From: an uncultured Lysobacter sp. | GTDB lineage: Bacteria; Pseudomonadota; Gammaproteobacteria; Xanthomonadales; Xanthomonadaceae | DNA: 29,612 nucleotides | Direction of reading: 5' to 3' | Assembly: GCA_946480055.1 (NCBI GenBank) | Contig: CAMLID010000039.1 | Span: 1-29,612, forward strand | In this document: positions 14,414 to 22,340 of the stretch, piece after piece | Layout of the letters: every line of letters begins with the position of its first letter | Position numbering within the stretch: position 1 is the stretch's first letter | Position numbers and translations under genes: made by a program | Notes under the pieces: model-generated | The model's database searches: none | What the model was told of the DNA's origin: nothing | The model's input: only the letters and a program-made list of their open reading frames with translations

Positions 14414-15382
14414 TCAGGCGGTGGCTTTCTCGACCCGATCCCAGTCCGGCTCGGAGTAGCGGTCCAGCAGCTCCAGCGCCTGCAGGTTCTGCACCAGCTG
14501 CTCGGGCCGGGTCGCGCCCAGGATCACGCTGGACACGTGCGGGTTGCGCAGGCACCAGGCGATCGCCAGCGGTGCCGGCTCCGTGCCCAGCTCGCGCGCG
14601 ACCGCGGTGTAGGCGCGCGCGCGCTCGAGCCGGCGCTGCTCGGGACTGAGCACGCTGCGCTGCAGCCAGCGGTAGTCGTCATGGTCCAGGCGCGAACCTT
14701 CGGGCACGCCGTCGTTGTACTTGCCGGTCAGCAGGCCCGAGGCCAGCGGCGACCAGATCGTGGTGCCCAGACCGAGTTCGGCGTAGAGCGAGGCGTATTC
14801 CAGTTCGACCCGCTCGCGATGCAGCAGGTTGTACTGCGGCTGCTCCATGGTCGGCGCATGCAGATGATGGTTGCGGGCGATCTTGTGGGCCTCGCGGATC
14901 TGCGCCGCCGACCATTCCGAAGTCCCCCAATACAGCACCTTGCCCTGGCGGATCAGTGCGTCCATCGCCCACACGGTTTCCTCGACCGGCACATCCGGAT
15001 CGGGGCGGTGGCAGTAGTACAGATCCAGATGATCGACGCGCAGGCGCTGCAGGGCGCCGTGGCAGGCCTCGGTCACGTGCTTGCGCGACAGGCCCTTCTG
15101 GGTCGGCAGCGGATCCGCGGCGGCGCCGAACATCACCTTGCTCGATACGCAATAGCCGTCGCGCGGCAGGCGCAGGTCGGCGATCACGTCGCCCATCACG
15201 CGCTCGGCTTCGCCGTTGGCGTAGCCCTCGGCGTTGTCGAAGAAATTGACGCCGTTGTCCCAGGCGGTGGCGATCAGTTCGCGTGCGGCGCTGCGGCCGA
15301 TCTGGGCACCGAAGGTGACCCAGGCGCCGAAGGACAGCGCCGACAACTGCAGGCCCGAGGATCCCAGGCGACGGTATTGCAT
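14414..15382 (-). CDS. Aldo/keto reductase, Kv-beta-like (AKR6) type
   Basis: 322 residues from the ATG at 15382 (MQYRRLGSSGLQLSALSFGAW). It is an NADPH-dependent TIM-barrel oxidoreductase. The catalytic tetrad is visible: Asp49 and Tyr54 (FFDNAEGYANGE), Lys82 (VSSKV) and His125 (YCHRPDPD). The C-terminal cofactor segment (SSVILGATRPEQLVQNLQAL) is intact. Segments EQPQYNLLHRERVE and SPLASGLLTGKY are typical of the potassium-channel-beta/YghZ group, which reduces methylglyoxal and other aldehydes. The frame extends upstream to 15505 but that extension is arginine-rich and not family-like. No riboswitch or clear promoter was recognised in front of the gene. It is monocistronic and divergent from the Mn riboswitch. 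Confidence 0.94.
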   Translation of the reverse strand: MQYRRLGSSGLQLSALSFGAWVTFGAQIGRSAARELIATAWDNGVNFFDNAEGYANGEAERVMGDVIADLRLPRDGYCVSSKVMFGAAADPLPTQKGLSRKHVTEACHGALQRLRVDHLDLYYCHRPDPDVPVEETVWAMDALIRQGKVLYWGTSEWSAAQIREAHKIARNHHLHAPTMEQPQYNLLHRERVELEYASLYAELGLGTTIWSPLASGLLTGKYNDGVPEGSRLDHDDYRWLQRSVLSPEQRRLERARAYTAVARELGTEPAPLAIAWCLRNPHVSSVILGATRPEQLVQNLQALELLDRYSEPDWDRVEKATA

Positions 15383-15574
15383 GAGGTGCTCCGATGACGG
15401 TCGATCGATTTGCCATGCTAACCGCAGGCCGGTTAGGCGCCGATCACTGCGAAGCCGGCCCCGCAGCGGGCCGGCCCCGCGCGAACGCGAACGGTTCGCA
15501 GGCAACGCCAGCGCAACGCGCCACCTGCGGACAAGTGCCGCGGCGGCCGGCTGCGGCTACAATGCGCGCACTTC

Positions 15575-15775
15575 CTCCTCCGGGGAGTAGCCCCTCCGCC
15601 GCCGATCCGGCACGCGGGGACCTGCGTCAACACACTTGGCCCACCGGCCATGGCGCAGGAGCGGCAGCCAGCGCGCGACGCATGTCCGCGCCAGCGACCA
15701 CGGGCAAGACCGAAGGCAGGCGTTGCGCGCACCCGGGTCGGGCCGTGCAGCGTTTGCCTTCGCCTCCGCGCGAAG
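15575..15775 (+). promoter_or_regulatory. yybP-ykoY manganese riboswitch and expression platform
   Basis: The three conserved blocks of the yybP-ykoY aptamer occur in order: GGGGAGTAG (15582-15590), GTCAACACACTTGG (15626-15639) and GGCAAGACCGAAGG (15703-15716). This class binds Mn2+ and switches on Mn exporters. Downstream, CGAAGGCA at the 3' edge of the aptamer (15711-15718) can pair with TGCCTTCG (15755-15762); the same TGCCTTCG instead starts a hairpin CTTCG/CGAAG (15758-15775) next to the ribosome-binding site. Those exclusive pairings form a plausible switch. No intrinsic terminator is clear, so control may be translational. The downstream gene is a UPF0016 exporter, the expected partner. 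Confidence 0.86.
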
Positions 15776-15793
15776 CCCGGCCCCGGAGTTCCG

Positions 15794-16369
15794 ATGGACG
15801 CTTTCCCGCTGGCTACGGCCGCCCTCTCGACCGGCACGGTCGCGCTCGCCGAAATCGGCGACAAGACCCAGTTGCTGGCCCTGCTGCTGGCCGCACGCTT
15901 CCGCCGGCCCTGGCCCATCGTCGCCGGCATCCTGGTCGCGACCCTGCTCAATCACGCCCTGGCCGCCTGGCTGGGGGCGCTGGCCGCGCAGTGGCTGCAG
16001 CCCTCGGTGTTGCGCTGGATCGTCGCCGCCAGCTTCCTCGCGGTGGCGCTATGGACCCTGAAACCGGACCAGCTCGACAGCGAAGGCGAGCGCCTGCCGG
16101 CGCGCGGCGCCTTCATCGCCACCACCATCGCCTTCTTCGTCGCCGAGATCGGCGACAAGACCCAGGTCGCGACCGTACTGCTGGCGGCGCGCTATTCGCC
16201 GCTGTGGGAGGTGGTCGCCGGGACCACGGTCGGCATGCTGCTGGCCAATGTGCCGGTGGTGGCGCTCGGCAGCCGTTTCGCCGACCGCCTGCCGCTGAAG
16301 GCCGCGCGCCTGGTCGCCGCGGCGGTGTTCGCGGTGCTGGCGCTGTGGGTGGCGCTGCGCGGGATCTGA
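15794..16369 (+). CDS. UPF0016/TMEM165-GDT1 family Mn2+ exporter (MneA-like)
   Basis: 191 residues and six predicted membrane helices in two homologous halves, each carrying the signature EIGDKTQ (residues 20-26 and 118-124), the cation-coordinating motif of this family. Bacterial members such as Vibrio MneA export Mn2+; eukaryotic members move Ca2+/Mn2+/H+. The assignment to Mn2+ is strengthened by the riboswitch in its leader. The start at 15794 (MDAFPLATAAL) was chosen because the first EIGDKTQ must be preceded by a short helix, and the riboswitch occupies the upstream in-frame sequence. A GGAG-like sequence precedes the start. The gene ends at TGA 16367-16369; no transcription terminator is seen before the diguanylate cyclase. 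Confidence 0.95.
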   Translation: MDAFPLATAALSTGTVALAEIGDKTQLLALLLAARFRRPWPIVAGILVATLLNHALAAWLGALAAQWLQPSVLRWIVAASFLAVALWTLKPDQLDSEGERLPARGAFIATTIAFFVAEIGDKTQVATVLLAARYSPLWEVVAGTTVGMLLANVPVVALGSRFADRLPLKAARLVAAAVFAVLALWVALRGI

Positions 16370-16452
16370 GCCCGGGCGCGGGGCGGCGGCGGGCCACCCT
16401 GCCCTGGGCGCCGTACGCGCGCTATGCTCGGCTGGCCCAACGGGGAGACACC

Positions 16453-17589
16453 ATGCACGCAGTGGGCGAACGCTTGCGCGACATCGCGGTATCGCTGACG
16501 TCGCGACCCGACGAAATCATGCTCGAGATCGGCGCCGGCGGCGAGCTGATGGTCGCGCGCCTGCGCGCCGTGCTCGCGGCGATACTGCTGCTGTTGCCGC
16601 TGGTCAACGCGATCGGCGGCGGCACCATCCAGGAAACCCTGACCGGCCTGGGCGGCGCGATCTTCGTCAACCTGTTCGCGCAGCTGTGGCTGGTGCTGGC
16701 GCGGCGGCCGCGACGCTACCGCTGGCTGCCGTTCGCGACCGCCGGCTTCGACGTCACCGCGACCACCCTGGTGCTGATCGCGCTGGCGCTGCAGCACCTG
16801 CCCTCCGGGCTCAACAGCCTGATCGTGTGGTGCGGCTATCCGCTGTCGATCGTGCTGACCGCGCTGCGCAGCGACGGCCGCGTCACCCTGTTCGCGGGCG
16901 CGCTGGCGATCGTCCAATACGGTGTGCTGGTGCTGGCGGTGTTCGCGCTGGCGTCCTCGCCCGAACAGCTGATTTCCAGCGATTACGGCGCGGTCGCGCC
17001 CGGCGGTCAGGGCCAGCGCGTGCTGCTGCTGGTGATGTTCGCGCTGATCACGTCGATGGTCGTCTACCGCATGCAGCGCCTGATCGAGATGTCCGGCACC
17101 GACGGCCTGACCCGGCTGCCCAACCGGACCTGGCTGGTGCACCGCATCCAGCGTCTGTTCGACGCGGTGCGCCACGACGGCGGCAGCCTGACCCTGGCCC
17201 TGATCGACCTGGACCACTTCAAGCGCATCAACGACGACAACGGCCACCACGCCGGCGACCGCGCCCTGCGCCACGTGGTCGCGGTGCTGCGCGAGCAGTC
17301 CGGTTCTACCGAATGGCTGGTGCGGCTGGGCGGCGAGGAGTTCGTGCTGCTGCTGCGCAAACCCCTGGGCACGGCCTGGGAGCAGGTCGACGCGATCCGC
17401 CAGGTTCTGGCCGAGCGTCCGTTCGAGCCGAGCCGCGGCGCCGATCCGCTGCACCTGACCTTCAGCGCCGGCCTGGCCGGCTACCCGCAGGAGGGGTCGG
17501 ACCTGTCGCGGCTGCTGCGTCGCGCCGACCGCCGCCTGCAGCAGGCCAAGCAGACCGGCCGCAACCGCGTGGTCGCGCGCGACACCTGA
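16453..17589 (+). CDS. Membrane-bound diguanylate cyclase (GGDEF)
   Basis: 378 residues from the ATG at 16453 (GGGGAG ribosome-binding site). Six hydrophobic segments (about 34-52, 66-83, 97-114, 122-137, 145-165, 189-204) form a membrane sensor, joined by a short coiled linker (205-215) to a GGDEF domain (215-376). The active-site motif GGEEF is at 293-297, and Asp252/Asp254 in the LIDLDHFKRIND segment would bind magnesium, so it should make cyclic di-GMP from GTP. The inhibitory I-site (RxxD five residues before GGEEF) is absent; the residues there are GSTE. Lack of that site suggests no product feedback. The signal sensed is unknown; the membrane part resembles a MASE-like module, not confidently named. 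Confidence 0.93.
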   Translation: MHAVGERLRDIAVSLTSRPDEIMLEIGAGGELMVARLRAVLAAILLLLPLVNAIGGGTIQETLTGLGGAIFVNLFAQLWLVLARRPRRYRWLPFATAGFDVTATTLVLIALALQHLPSGLNSLIVWCGYPLSIVLTALRSDGRVTLFAGALAIVQYGVLVLAVFALASSPEQLISSDYGAVAPGGQGQRVLLLVMFALITSMVVYRMQRLIEMSGTDGLTRLPNRTWLVHRIQRLFDAVRHDGGSLTLALIDLDHFKRINDDNGHHAGDRALRHVVAVLREQSGSTEWLVRLGGEEFVLLLRKPLGTAWEQVDAIRQVLAERPFEPSRGADPLHLTFSAGLAGYPQEGSDLSRLLRRADRRLQQAKQTGRNRVVARDT

Positions 17590-17658
17590 ACCGGCCCCGC
17601 GGCTTGCCGCGGCGCGGACCGGTGGACTAGGCTGCGCCTCCGGCCGCGAAAAGGCCGG
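17590..17658. terminator. Two hairpins after the diguanylate cyclase gene
   Basis: An inner CCGCGG/CCGCGG stem with an outer ACCGG/CCGGT (17590-17623) and a second CCGGCC/GGCCGG stem around GCGAAAA (17640-17658). Neither has a T-run, but both are stable and lie between two same-strand genes, so they may separate the transcripts. Confidence 0.5.
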
Positions 17659-17730
17659 CGGCCGCGCCCGGCGTGGTCCGATAACGATAATTTCAGCCGC
17701 CGGGATCCCGGACGGCACGGGGAGAACTGA

Positions 17731-19107
17731 GTGGATTCGATCGTCCGGGTGTTATTCGGCCTGTTTGGTTTGGCGGTGCTGGTCGGCATCGCATGGCTGT
17801 TCTCCAACAACAAGCGCCGGGTCGACTGGAAGCTGGTGGCGACCGGCGTGTCGCTGCAGATCGCGTTCGCGGCCCTGGTGCTGCTGGTGCCGGGCGGCAA
17901 GGACGTGTTCGACGGCATCGGCCACGGTTTCGTGAAGGTGCTGAGCTTCGTCGGCGAAGGTTCGAAGTTCATCTTCGGCAATCTGATGGACATCAACACC
18001 TACGGCTTCATCTTCGCCTTCCAGGTGCTGCCGACCATTATCTTCTTTGCCGCCCTGATGGGCGTGCTGTACCACCTGGGCGTGATGCAGGCGATCGTGC
18101 GCGGCATGGCCTGGGCGATCACCAAGGTCATGCGCGTGTCCGGCGCCGAGACCACCAGCGTCTGCGCCAGCGTCTTCATCGGCCAGACCGAAGCGCCGCT
18201 GACCGTGCGCCCCTACATCCCGAAGATGACCGAATCGGAGCTGATCACGATGATGATCGGCGGCATGGCCCATATCGCCGGCGGCGTGCTCGCGGCCTAT
18301 GTCGGCATGCTCGGCGGCGGCGACCCGGAACAGCAGGCGTTCTACGCCAAGCATCTGCTCGCGGCTTCGATCATGGCCGCGCCCGCGACCCTCGTGGTCG
18401 CCAAGATCCTAATTCCCGAGGTCGGCGAGCCGCTGACCCGCGGCACGGTGAAAATGGAAGTGGAAAAGACTTCCAGCAACATCATCGATGCCGCCGCAGC
18501 CGGTGCCGGCGACGGCCTGCGCCTGGCGCTGAACATCGGCGCGATGCTGCTGGCCTTCATTGCCCTGATCGCACTGGTCAACGGTCTGATCGGCGGCGTC
18601 TGGGCTTCGCACCTGATGGTCCCCAACGGCTACGACTCCGTCCACAGCGAGTTCACCTACTGGCTGGCGCCGAGCTTGCAGGACGGTTGGTTCTCGCTGT
18701 TCGGCACGCGCCCGGAACTGTCGCTGCAATCGCTGCTGGGCAACCTGCTGGCGCCGCTGGCCTGGGTGATTGGCGTGCCCTGGCAGGACGCGACCACGGT
18801 CGGTTCGCTGATCGGCCAGAAAGTCGTCATCAACGAATTCGTGGCCTATCTGCAACTGGCCGACATCGTCAACGGCAAGACCGCCGGCGTGGCCCTGAGC
18901 GACGAAGGCCGCTTGATCGCGACCTACGCCCTGTGCGGTTTCGCCAACTTCAGCTCGATCGCGATCCAGATCGGCGGCATCGGCGGCTTGGCCCCCGAGC
19001 GTCGTGCCGACCTGGCCCGCTTCGGCCTGCGCGCGGTGCTCGGCGGCTCGATCGCAACCTTCATGACGGCCACCATCGCCGGCGTGCTCACTCACTTCTC
19101 GACCTGA
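17731..19107 (+). CDS. Concentrative nucleoside transporter, CNT (NupC/NupX) family
   Basis: 458 residues, the longer end of the NupC range. The GTG start at 17731 is supported by CACGGGGAG eight bases upstream and by the typical beginning MDSIVRVLFGLFGLAVLVGIAWLFS. Family motifs are present: GQTEAPLTVRPYI, GGMAHIAGGVLAAYVG, a helical-hairpin segment with FVAYLQL, and ALCGFANFSSIAIQIGGIGGLAP near the end. These proteins import nucleosides by proton or sodium symport across the inner membrane. It is followed after three bases by a PfkB/ribokinase-family gene, giving a transport-plus-phosphorylation pair. A GATAAT at 17686-17691 could be the promoter -10, without a recognised -35. Confidence 0.94.
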   Translation: MDSIVRVLFGLFGLAVLVGIAWLFSNNKRRVDWKLVATGVSLQIAFAALVLLVPGGKDVFDGIGHGFVKVLSFVGEGSKFIFGNLMDINTYGFIFAFQVLPTIIFFAALMGVLYHLGVMQAIVRGMAWAITKVMRVSGAETTSVCASVFIGQTEAPLTVRPYIPKMTESELITMMIGGMAHIAGGVLAAYVGMLGGGDPEQQAFYAKHLLAASIMAAPATLVVAKILIPEVGEPLTRGTVKMEVEKTSSNIIDAAAAGAGDGLRLALNIGAMLLAFIALIALVNGLIGGVWASHLMVPNGYDSVHSEFTYWLAPSLQDGWFSLFGTRPELSLQSLLGNLLAPLAWVIGVPWQDATTVGSLIGQKVVINEFVAYLQLADIVNGKTAGVALSDEGRLIATYALCGFANFSSIAIQIGGIGGLAPERRADLARFGLRAVLGGSIATFMTATIAGVLTHFST

Positions 19108-19110
19108 GCC

Positions 19111-20076
19111 ATGAGCAAGGTCGTCGTCGTCGGTTCCTTCAACGTCGATCACGTCTGGTCGGTCGCGGCGCTGCCGCGGCCCGGCGAGACCCTGGCCGGG
19201 CAGTACCACACCGGCCCCGGCGGCAAGGGCTTCAACCAGGCCACCGCTTCGGCGCGCGCCGGCGCCAGCACCAGCTTCGTGTGCGCGCTGGGCGAGGACG
19301 CGGGCGGCCAGCTCGCACGCGCGCTGGCGACCGCCGACGGCATCGACCTGCGCGATCTGCGCAGCGACGCACCGACCGGCACCGCCGGCATCTACGTCGA
19401 TCGCGACGGCCGCAATTCCATCGTGATCGGCCCGGGCGCCAACGCCGAGCTGTCGACGGTTTTCGTCGACCTGCAGCGCGAGGCCATCGCCCAGGCGCGG
19501 GTGGTGCTGGGGCAACTGGAATCGCCGCCGGCCTCGGTCGCGGCCGCGTTCGCGCACGCGCGCGGCGCCGGCGCGCTGGCCCTGCTCAATCCCGCCCCGG
19601 CCGACGCCGTGGCGACGCCGGAACTGTGGGCGCTGGCCGACGTGGTCACGCCCAACGAAACCGAGTTCTGCGCCCAGCTCAAGCGCCACACCGGCGCGGT
19701 GGTCGATCCCGACAAGCTCGCCGGCCTGGCCGACGACGAACTGCACGCCGACTGCCGACGCCTGCTGCCGCACGGCAGCGTGGTGGTGACCCTGGGCTCG
19801 GCCGGCTGCTTCGTGTCCCACGCCGAGGGTCGCCTGCACGGCGACCAGCGCGCCTATTACCGGGTCGCGGCCGCGGCGGTGCGCGCGGTCGACACCACCG
19901 GCGCCGGCGACGCCTTCAACGGCGCCCTGGCCGCGTCACTGGCGCGCCACGCCCAGGCCCCGTTCGCGGACCACGTGGCCTACGCCAACCGTTACGCCGG
20001 CCTGTCCACCGAGCGCGCCGGGGCCGCTTCCGCCATGCCGCGCGACCACGAGCTTCGGGCGCGTTTCGGCGAATAG
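19111..20076 (+). CDS. rbsK: Ribokinase/PfkB-family sugar or nucleoside kinase
   Basis: 321 residues. The first PfkB signature is GPGGKGFNQATASARAG (about 35-51), and the ATP-site signature DTTGAGDAFNGAL with the catalytic Asp is near residue 270. VVVVGSFNVDHVW at the N-terminus is typical of ribokinases. It phosphorylates ribose or possibly a nucleoside with ATP. The start lies 3 bases after the CNT transporter stop, so the two are translated together and act in nucleoside salvage. The operon contains no nucleosidase or phosphorylase within the window; either that step is encoded elsewhere or the kinase acts on the nucleoside directly. The symbol rbsK is given by family, the substrate being unproven. 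The stop precedes a Fur-type promoter by about 60 bases. Confidence 0.9.
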   Translation: MSKVVVVGSFNVDHVWSVAALPRPGETLAGQYHTGPGGKGFNQATASARAGASTSFVCALGEDAGGQLARALATADGIDLRDLRSDAPTGTAGIYVDRDGRNSIVIGPGANAELSTVFVDLQREAIAQARVVLGQLESPPASVAAAFAHARGAGALALLNPAPADAVATPELWALADVVTPNETEFCAQLKRHTGAVVDPDKLAGLADDELHADCRRLLPHGSVVVTLGSAGCFVSHAEGRLHGDQRAYYRVAAAAVRAVDTTGAGDAFNGALAASLARHAQAPFADHVAYANRYAGLSTERAGAASAMPRDHELRARFGE

Positions 20077-20132
20077 GGCGGGCTCCGGCCCGCCGATGCC
20101 AACTCCCAGCTGGCGGCCGAGCCTATCTCCGG

Positions 20133-20162
20133 CTGTCAAATGAGAATAACTCGCATTATCAT
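20133..20162 (+). promoter_or_regulatory. Fur-type promoter of the siderophore receptor, with a 6-bp insert
   Basis: CTGTCA (20133-20138), 18 bases, then TATCAT (20157-20162). The same blocks as at the hemP promoter occur, TCAAATGAGAAT (20136-20147) and ATTATCAT (20155-20162), but here they are separated by AACTCGC where hemP has a single C. Read as hexamers it is TCAAAT-GAGAAT-AACTCG-C-ATTATC, so an extra hexamer is inserted while the hexamer phase is kept. Fur repression is likely; affinity may differ. Confidence 0.75.
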
Positions 20163-20192
20163 AGCGGTCCCCTGCAGTTCCCGGACCCGGTA

Positions 20193-22313
20193 ATGCCCCC
20201 TCGTCATCTGCTCGCCAGCGCCCTGCTGGCCGTCATCGCCGCGCCCATGGTCCACGCCGAAGAGGCCACCGACCTCGATCGGGTCACCGTGTCGGCCAGC
20301 ACCAGCCGCAGCCCCGACTCCGAGGCCGCGCTGCCGAACACCATCACGGTGATCGACCAGGAGCAGTTGCGTCAGCAGCTTGCCGTCACCCAGGACATCT
20401 CGCAGGTACTGGCCAACCTGATCCCCTCGTTCTCGCCCTCGCGCCAGAAGCTCACCAACGGCGGCGAGACCCTGCGCGGACGCAAGCCGCTGTACCTGGT
20501 CGACGGCGTGCCGCAGTCCACGCCGCTGCGCGAAGGCGGACGCGACGGCCACACCGTCGACCCGGCCATGATCGAGCGCATCGAAGTGATCCACGGCGCC
20601 AACGCGCTGCAGGGCCTGGGCGCGTCGGGCGGCATCATCAACATCCTCACCAAGCGCGCCCCACGCCAGGACGGCGAGACCTTCCAGGACGTCAGCATCG
20701 GCGCCAGCACCGCGCTGCCGCACCAGAGCGACAGCACCGGCTATCGCGCGTCCTATCTGTTCGGCACCCGCAGCGGCGCCTTCGATTTCGTCGGCGGCCT
20801 GTCCTACGCCAGCGAGGGTCTGTACTACGACGGCAACGGCGACGCGATCGCGGTCAACGACATCCAGGGCGACCTGATGGACGCGCGCAGCCACAATCTG
20901 TTCGCCAAGGCCGGCTGGGAGCTCGACGACGAGCGCCGCCTGCAGCTTACCGCCAGCCGCTACGAACTCCAGGGCAACAACGACTACATCACCGTCAACG
21001 GCAACCTCGCCACCGGCCAGCTCGCGACCTCCGCGCGCGGCAGCCGCGAGGGCGAAGGCGCGCGCAACCGTTCGACCTCGCTGGCGCTGGACTACACCGA
21101 CAAGTCGCTGGCCGGCGGCTATTTCCAGGCGCAGTTGTACTGGGTCGATTTCAACGGTCTCTACGGCGCCTCCGACTGGGGCGATTTCTGGCGCGACGGC
21201 CGCGACCTCAACTGGTGGGACCAGTCGCAGAACGTGTCGGAAAAGCTCGGCGGCAAGTTCAGTTGGTCACGCGACAATCTGTTCGACCAACGCCTGCGCG
21301 TGACCCTGGGCCTGGACTGGGGCCGCGACACCACCTATCAGGAACTGGTGGTCGCGCGCATGAACTGGGTGCCGGAAACCCGGTACGAATCCTGGTCGCC
21401 GTTCGTGCAGGCCGAGTGGTGGCTCACCGACAAGATCATGCTGACCGGCGGCCTGCGCTACGAGCGCGGCAAGCTCGAGGTCGACGACTTCCGCACCATT
21501 CCCGCCAACGCCGGCGGCAGCCGCTTCGTCGCGGGCGGTTCGCCCAAGACCAGCGAAACCCTGCCGAACTTCGGCGTGGTGTTCGAAGCCACCGAGGCCC
21601 TGAAGTTCTACGCCTCCTACTCCGAGGGCTATACCGTCGCCGACATCGGCCGCGTGCTGCGCGGCATCACCGTGCCGAACCAGCGCGTCGACAACCTGGT
21701 CGATCTGTCGCCGGTGGTGTCGGACAACCGCGAGATCGGCCTGGACTTCGACAACGGCCGCTGGTTGGCGCATCTGGCCGCGTACTGGTCGGATTCCGAC
21801 CTGGGCTCGCGCCTGGCCTTCGACACCGCCACCCAGAGCTACAACGTGGTGCGCGAGCGCACCGAGATCCGCGGTGTCGAGGGCAACGTCGCGTTCCAGT
21901 TCTCCGAGGCCGGCCGCGTCGGCCTGGGCTACGCCGGCGCCGAGGGCCGCTACGACAGCAACGGCGACGACCGCGTCGACAGCGACCTGCCCGGCATCAA
22001 CATCAGCCCCGACCGCGTGACCGCGTTCTGGGACCAGAGCTGGACCCCGAACATCTCCACCCGTCTGCAGGGCAGCCGCTCGCTGGACCGCGATTTCGAC
22101 CTGCGCGGCGTCCAGGTCGCCAGCGCCGACGGTTACACCACCGTCGACCTGCAGGCGCGCTTCGCCCTGCCGGTGGGCAGCCTGAGCCTGGGTATCGAGA
22201 ACCTGTTCGACGAGCAGTACATCACCTACTACTCGCAGAGCACGCCGCGCGCCGACACCTACGTCGCCGGCCGCGGCCGCGTGTTCAGCGCGAGCTGGTC
22301 GCACCGGTTCTAA
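20193..22313 (+). CDS. TonB-dependent siderophore receptor, IutA-like
   Basis: 706 residues from the ATG at 20193, which gives a signal peptide (residues 1-22, ending MVHA). A much longer frame to the left belongs to other genes' shadows. The plug shows DRVTVSASTSR, DISQVLANLIPSFSP, LRGRKPLYLVDGVPQ and VIHGANALQGLGASGGIINILTK. The end of the barrel, SLSLGIENLFDEQYITYYSQSTP and the final RF, closely resembles the aerobactin receptor IutA (SFSIENLFDRDYTTVW...QRAP), also ending with an aromatic residue. Hydroxamate or alpha-hydroxycarboxylate siderophores are therefore the likely ligands. It is preceded by a Fur-type promoter and followed after 27 bases by a PepSY membrane protein. No siderophore-synthesis genes are nearby, so it may take up foreign siderophores. 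Confidence 0.93.
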   Translation: MPPRHLLASALLAVIAAPMVHAEEATDLDRVTVSASTSRSPDSEAALPNTITVIDQEQLRQQLAVTQDISQVLANLIPSFSPSRQKLTNGGETLRGRKPLYLVDGVPQSTPLREGGRDGHTVDPAMIERIEVIHGANALQGLGASGGIINILTKRAPRQDGETFQDVSIGASTALPHQSDSTGYRASYLFGTRSGAFDFVGGLSYASEGLYYDGNGDAIAVNDIQGDLMDARSHNLFAKAGWELDDERRLQLTASRYELQGNNDYITVNGNLATGQLATSARGSREGEGARNRSTSLALDYTDKSLAGGYFQAQLYWVDFNGLYGASDWGDFWRDGRDLNWWDQSQNVSEKLGGKFSWSRDNLFDQRLRVTLGLDWGRDTTYQELVVARMNWVPETRYESWSPFVQAEWWLTDKIMLTGGLRYERGKLEVDDFRTIPANAGGSRFVAGGSPKTSETLPNFGVVFEATEALKFYASYSEGYTVADIGRVLRGITVPNQRVDNLVDLSPVVSDNREIGLDFDNGRWLAHLAAYWSDSDLGSRLAFDTATQSYNVVRERTEIRGVEGNVAFQFSEAGRVGLGYAGAEGRYDSNGDDRVDSDLPGINISPDRVTAFWDQSWTPNISTRLQGSRSLDRDFDLRGVQVASADGYTTVDLQARFALPVGSLSLGIENLFDEQYITYYSQSTPRADTYVAGRGRVFSASWSHRF

Positions 22314-22340
22314 GCGGTCACTCATCGACACGAGCCCAGC

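Noticed and set aside
17793..22313. 1506-codon plus-strand frame
   Set aside because: It is an out-of-frame reading of the transporter and kinase that happens to join the true receptor frame. Only the part from 20193 is coding.
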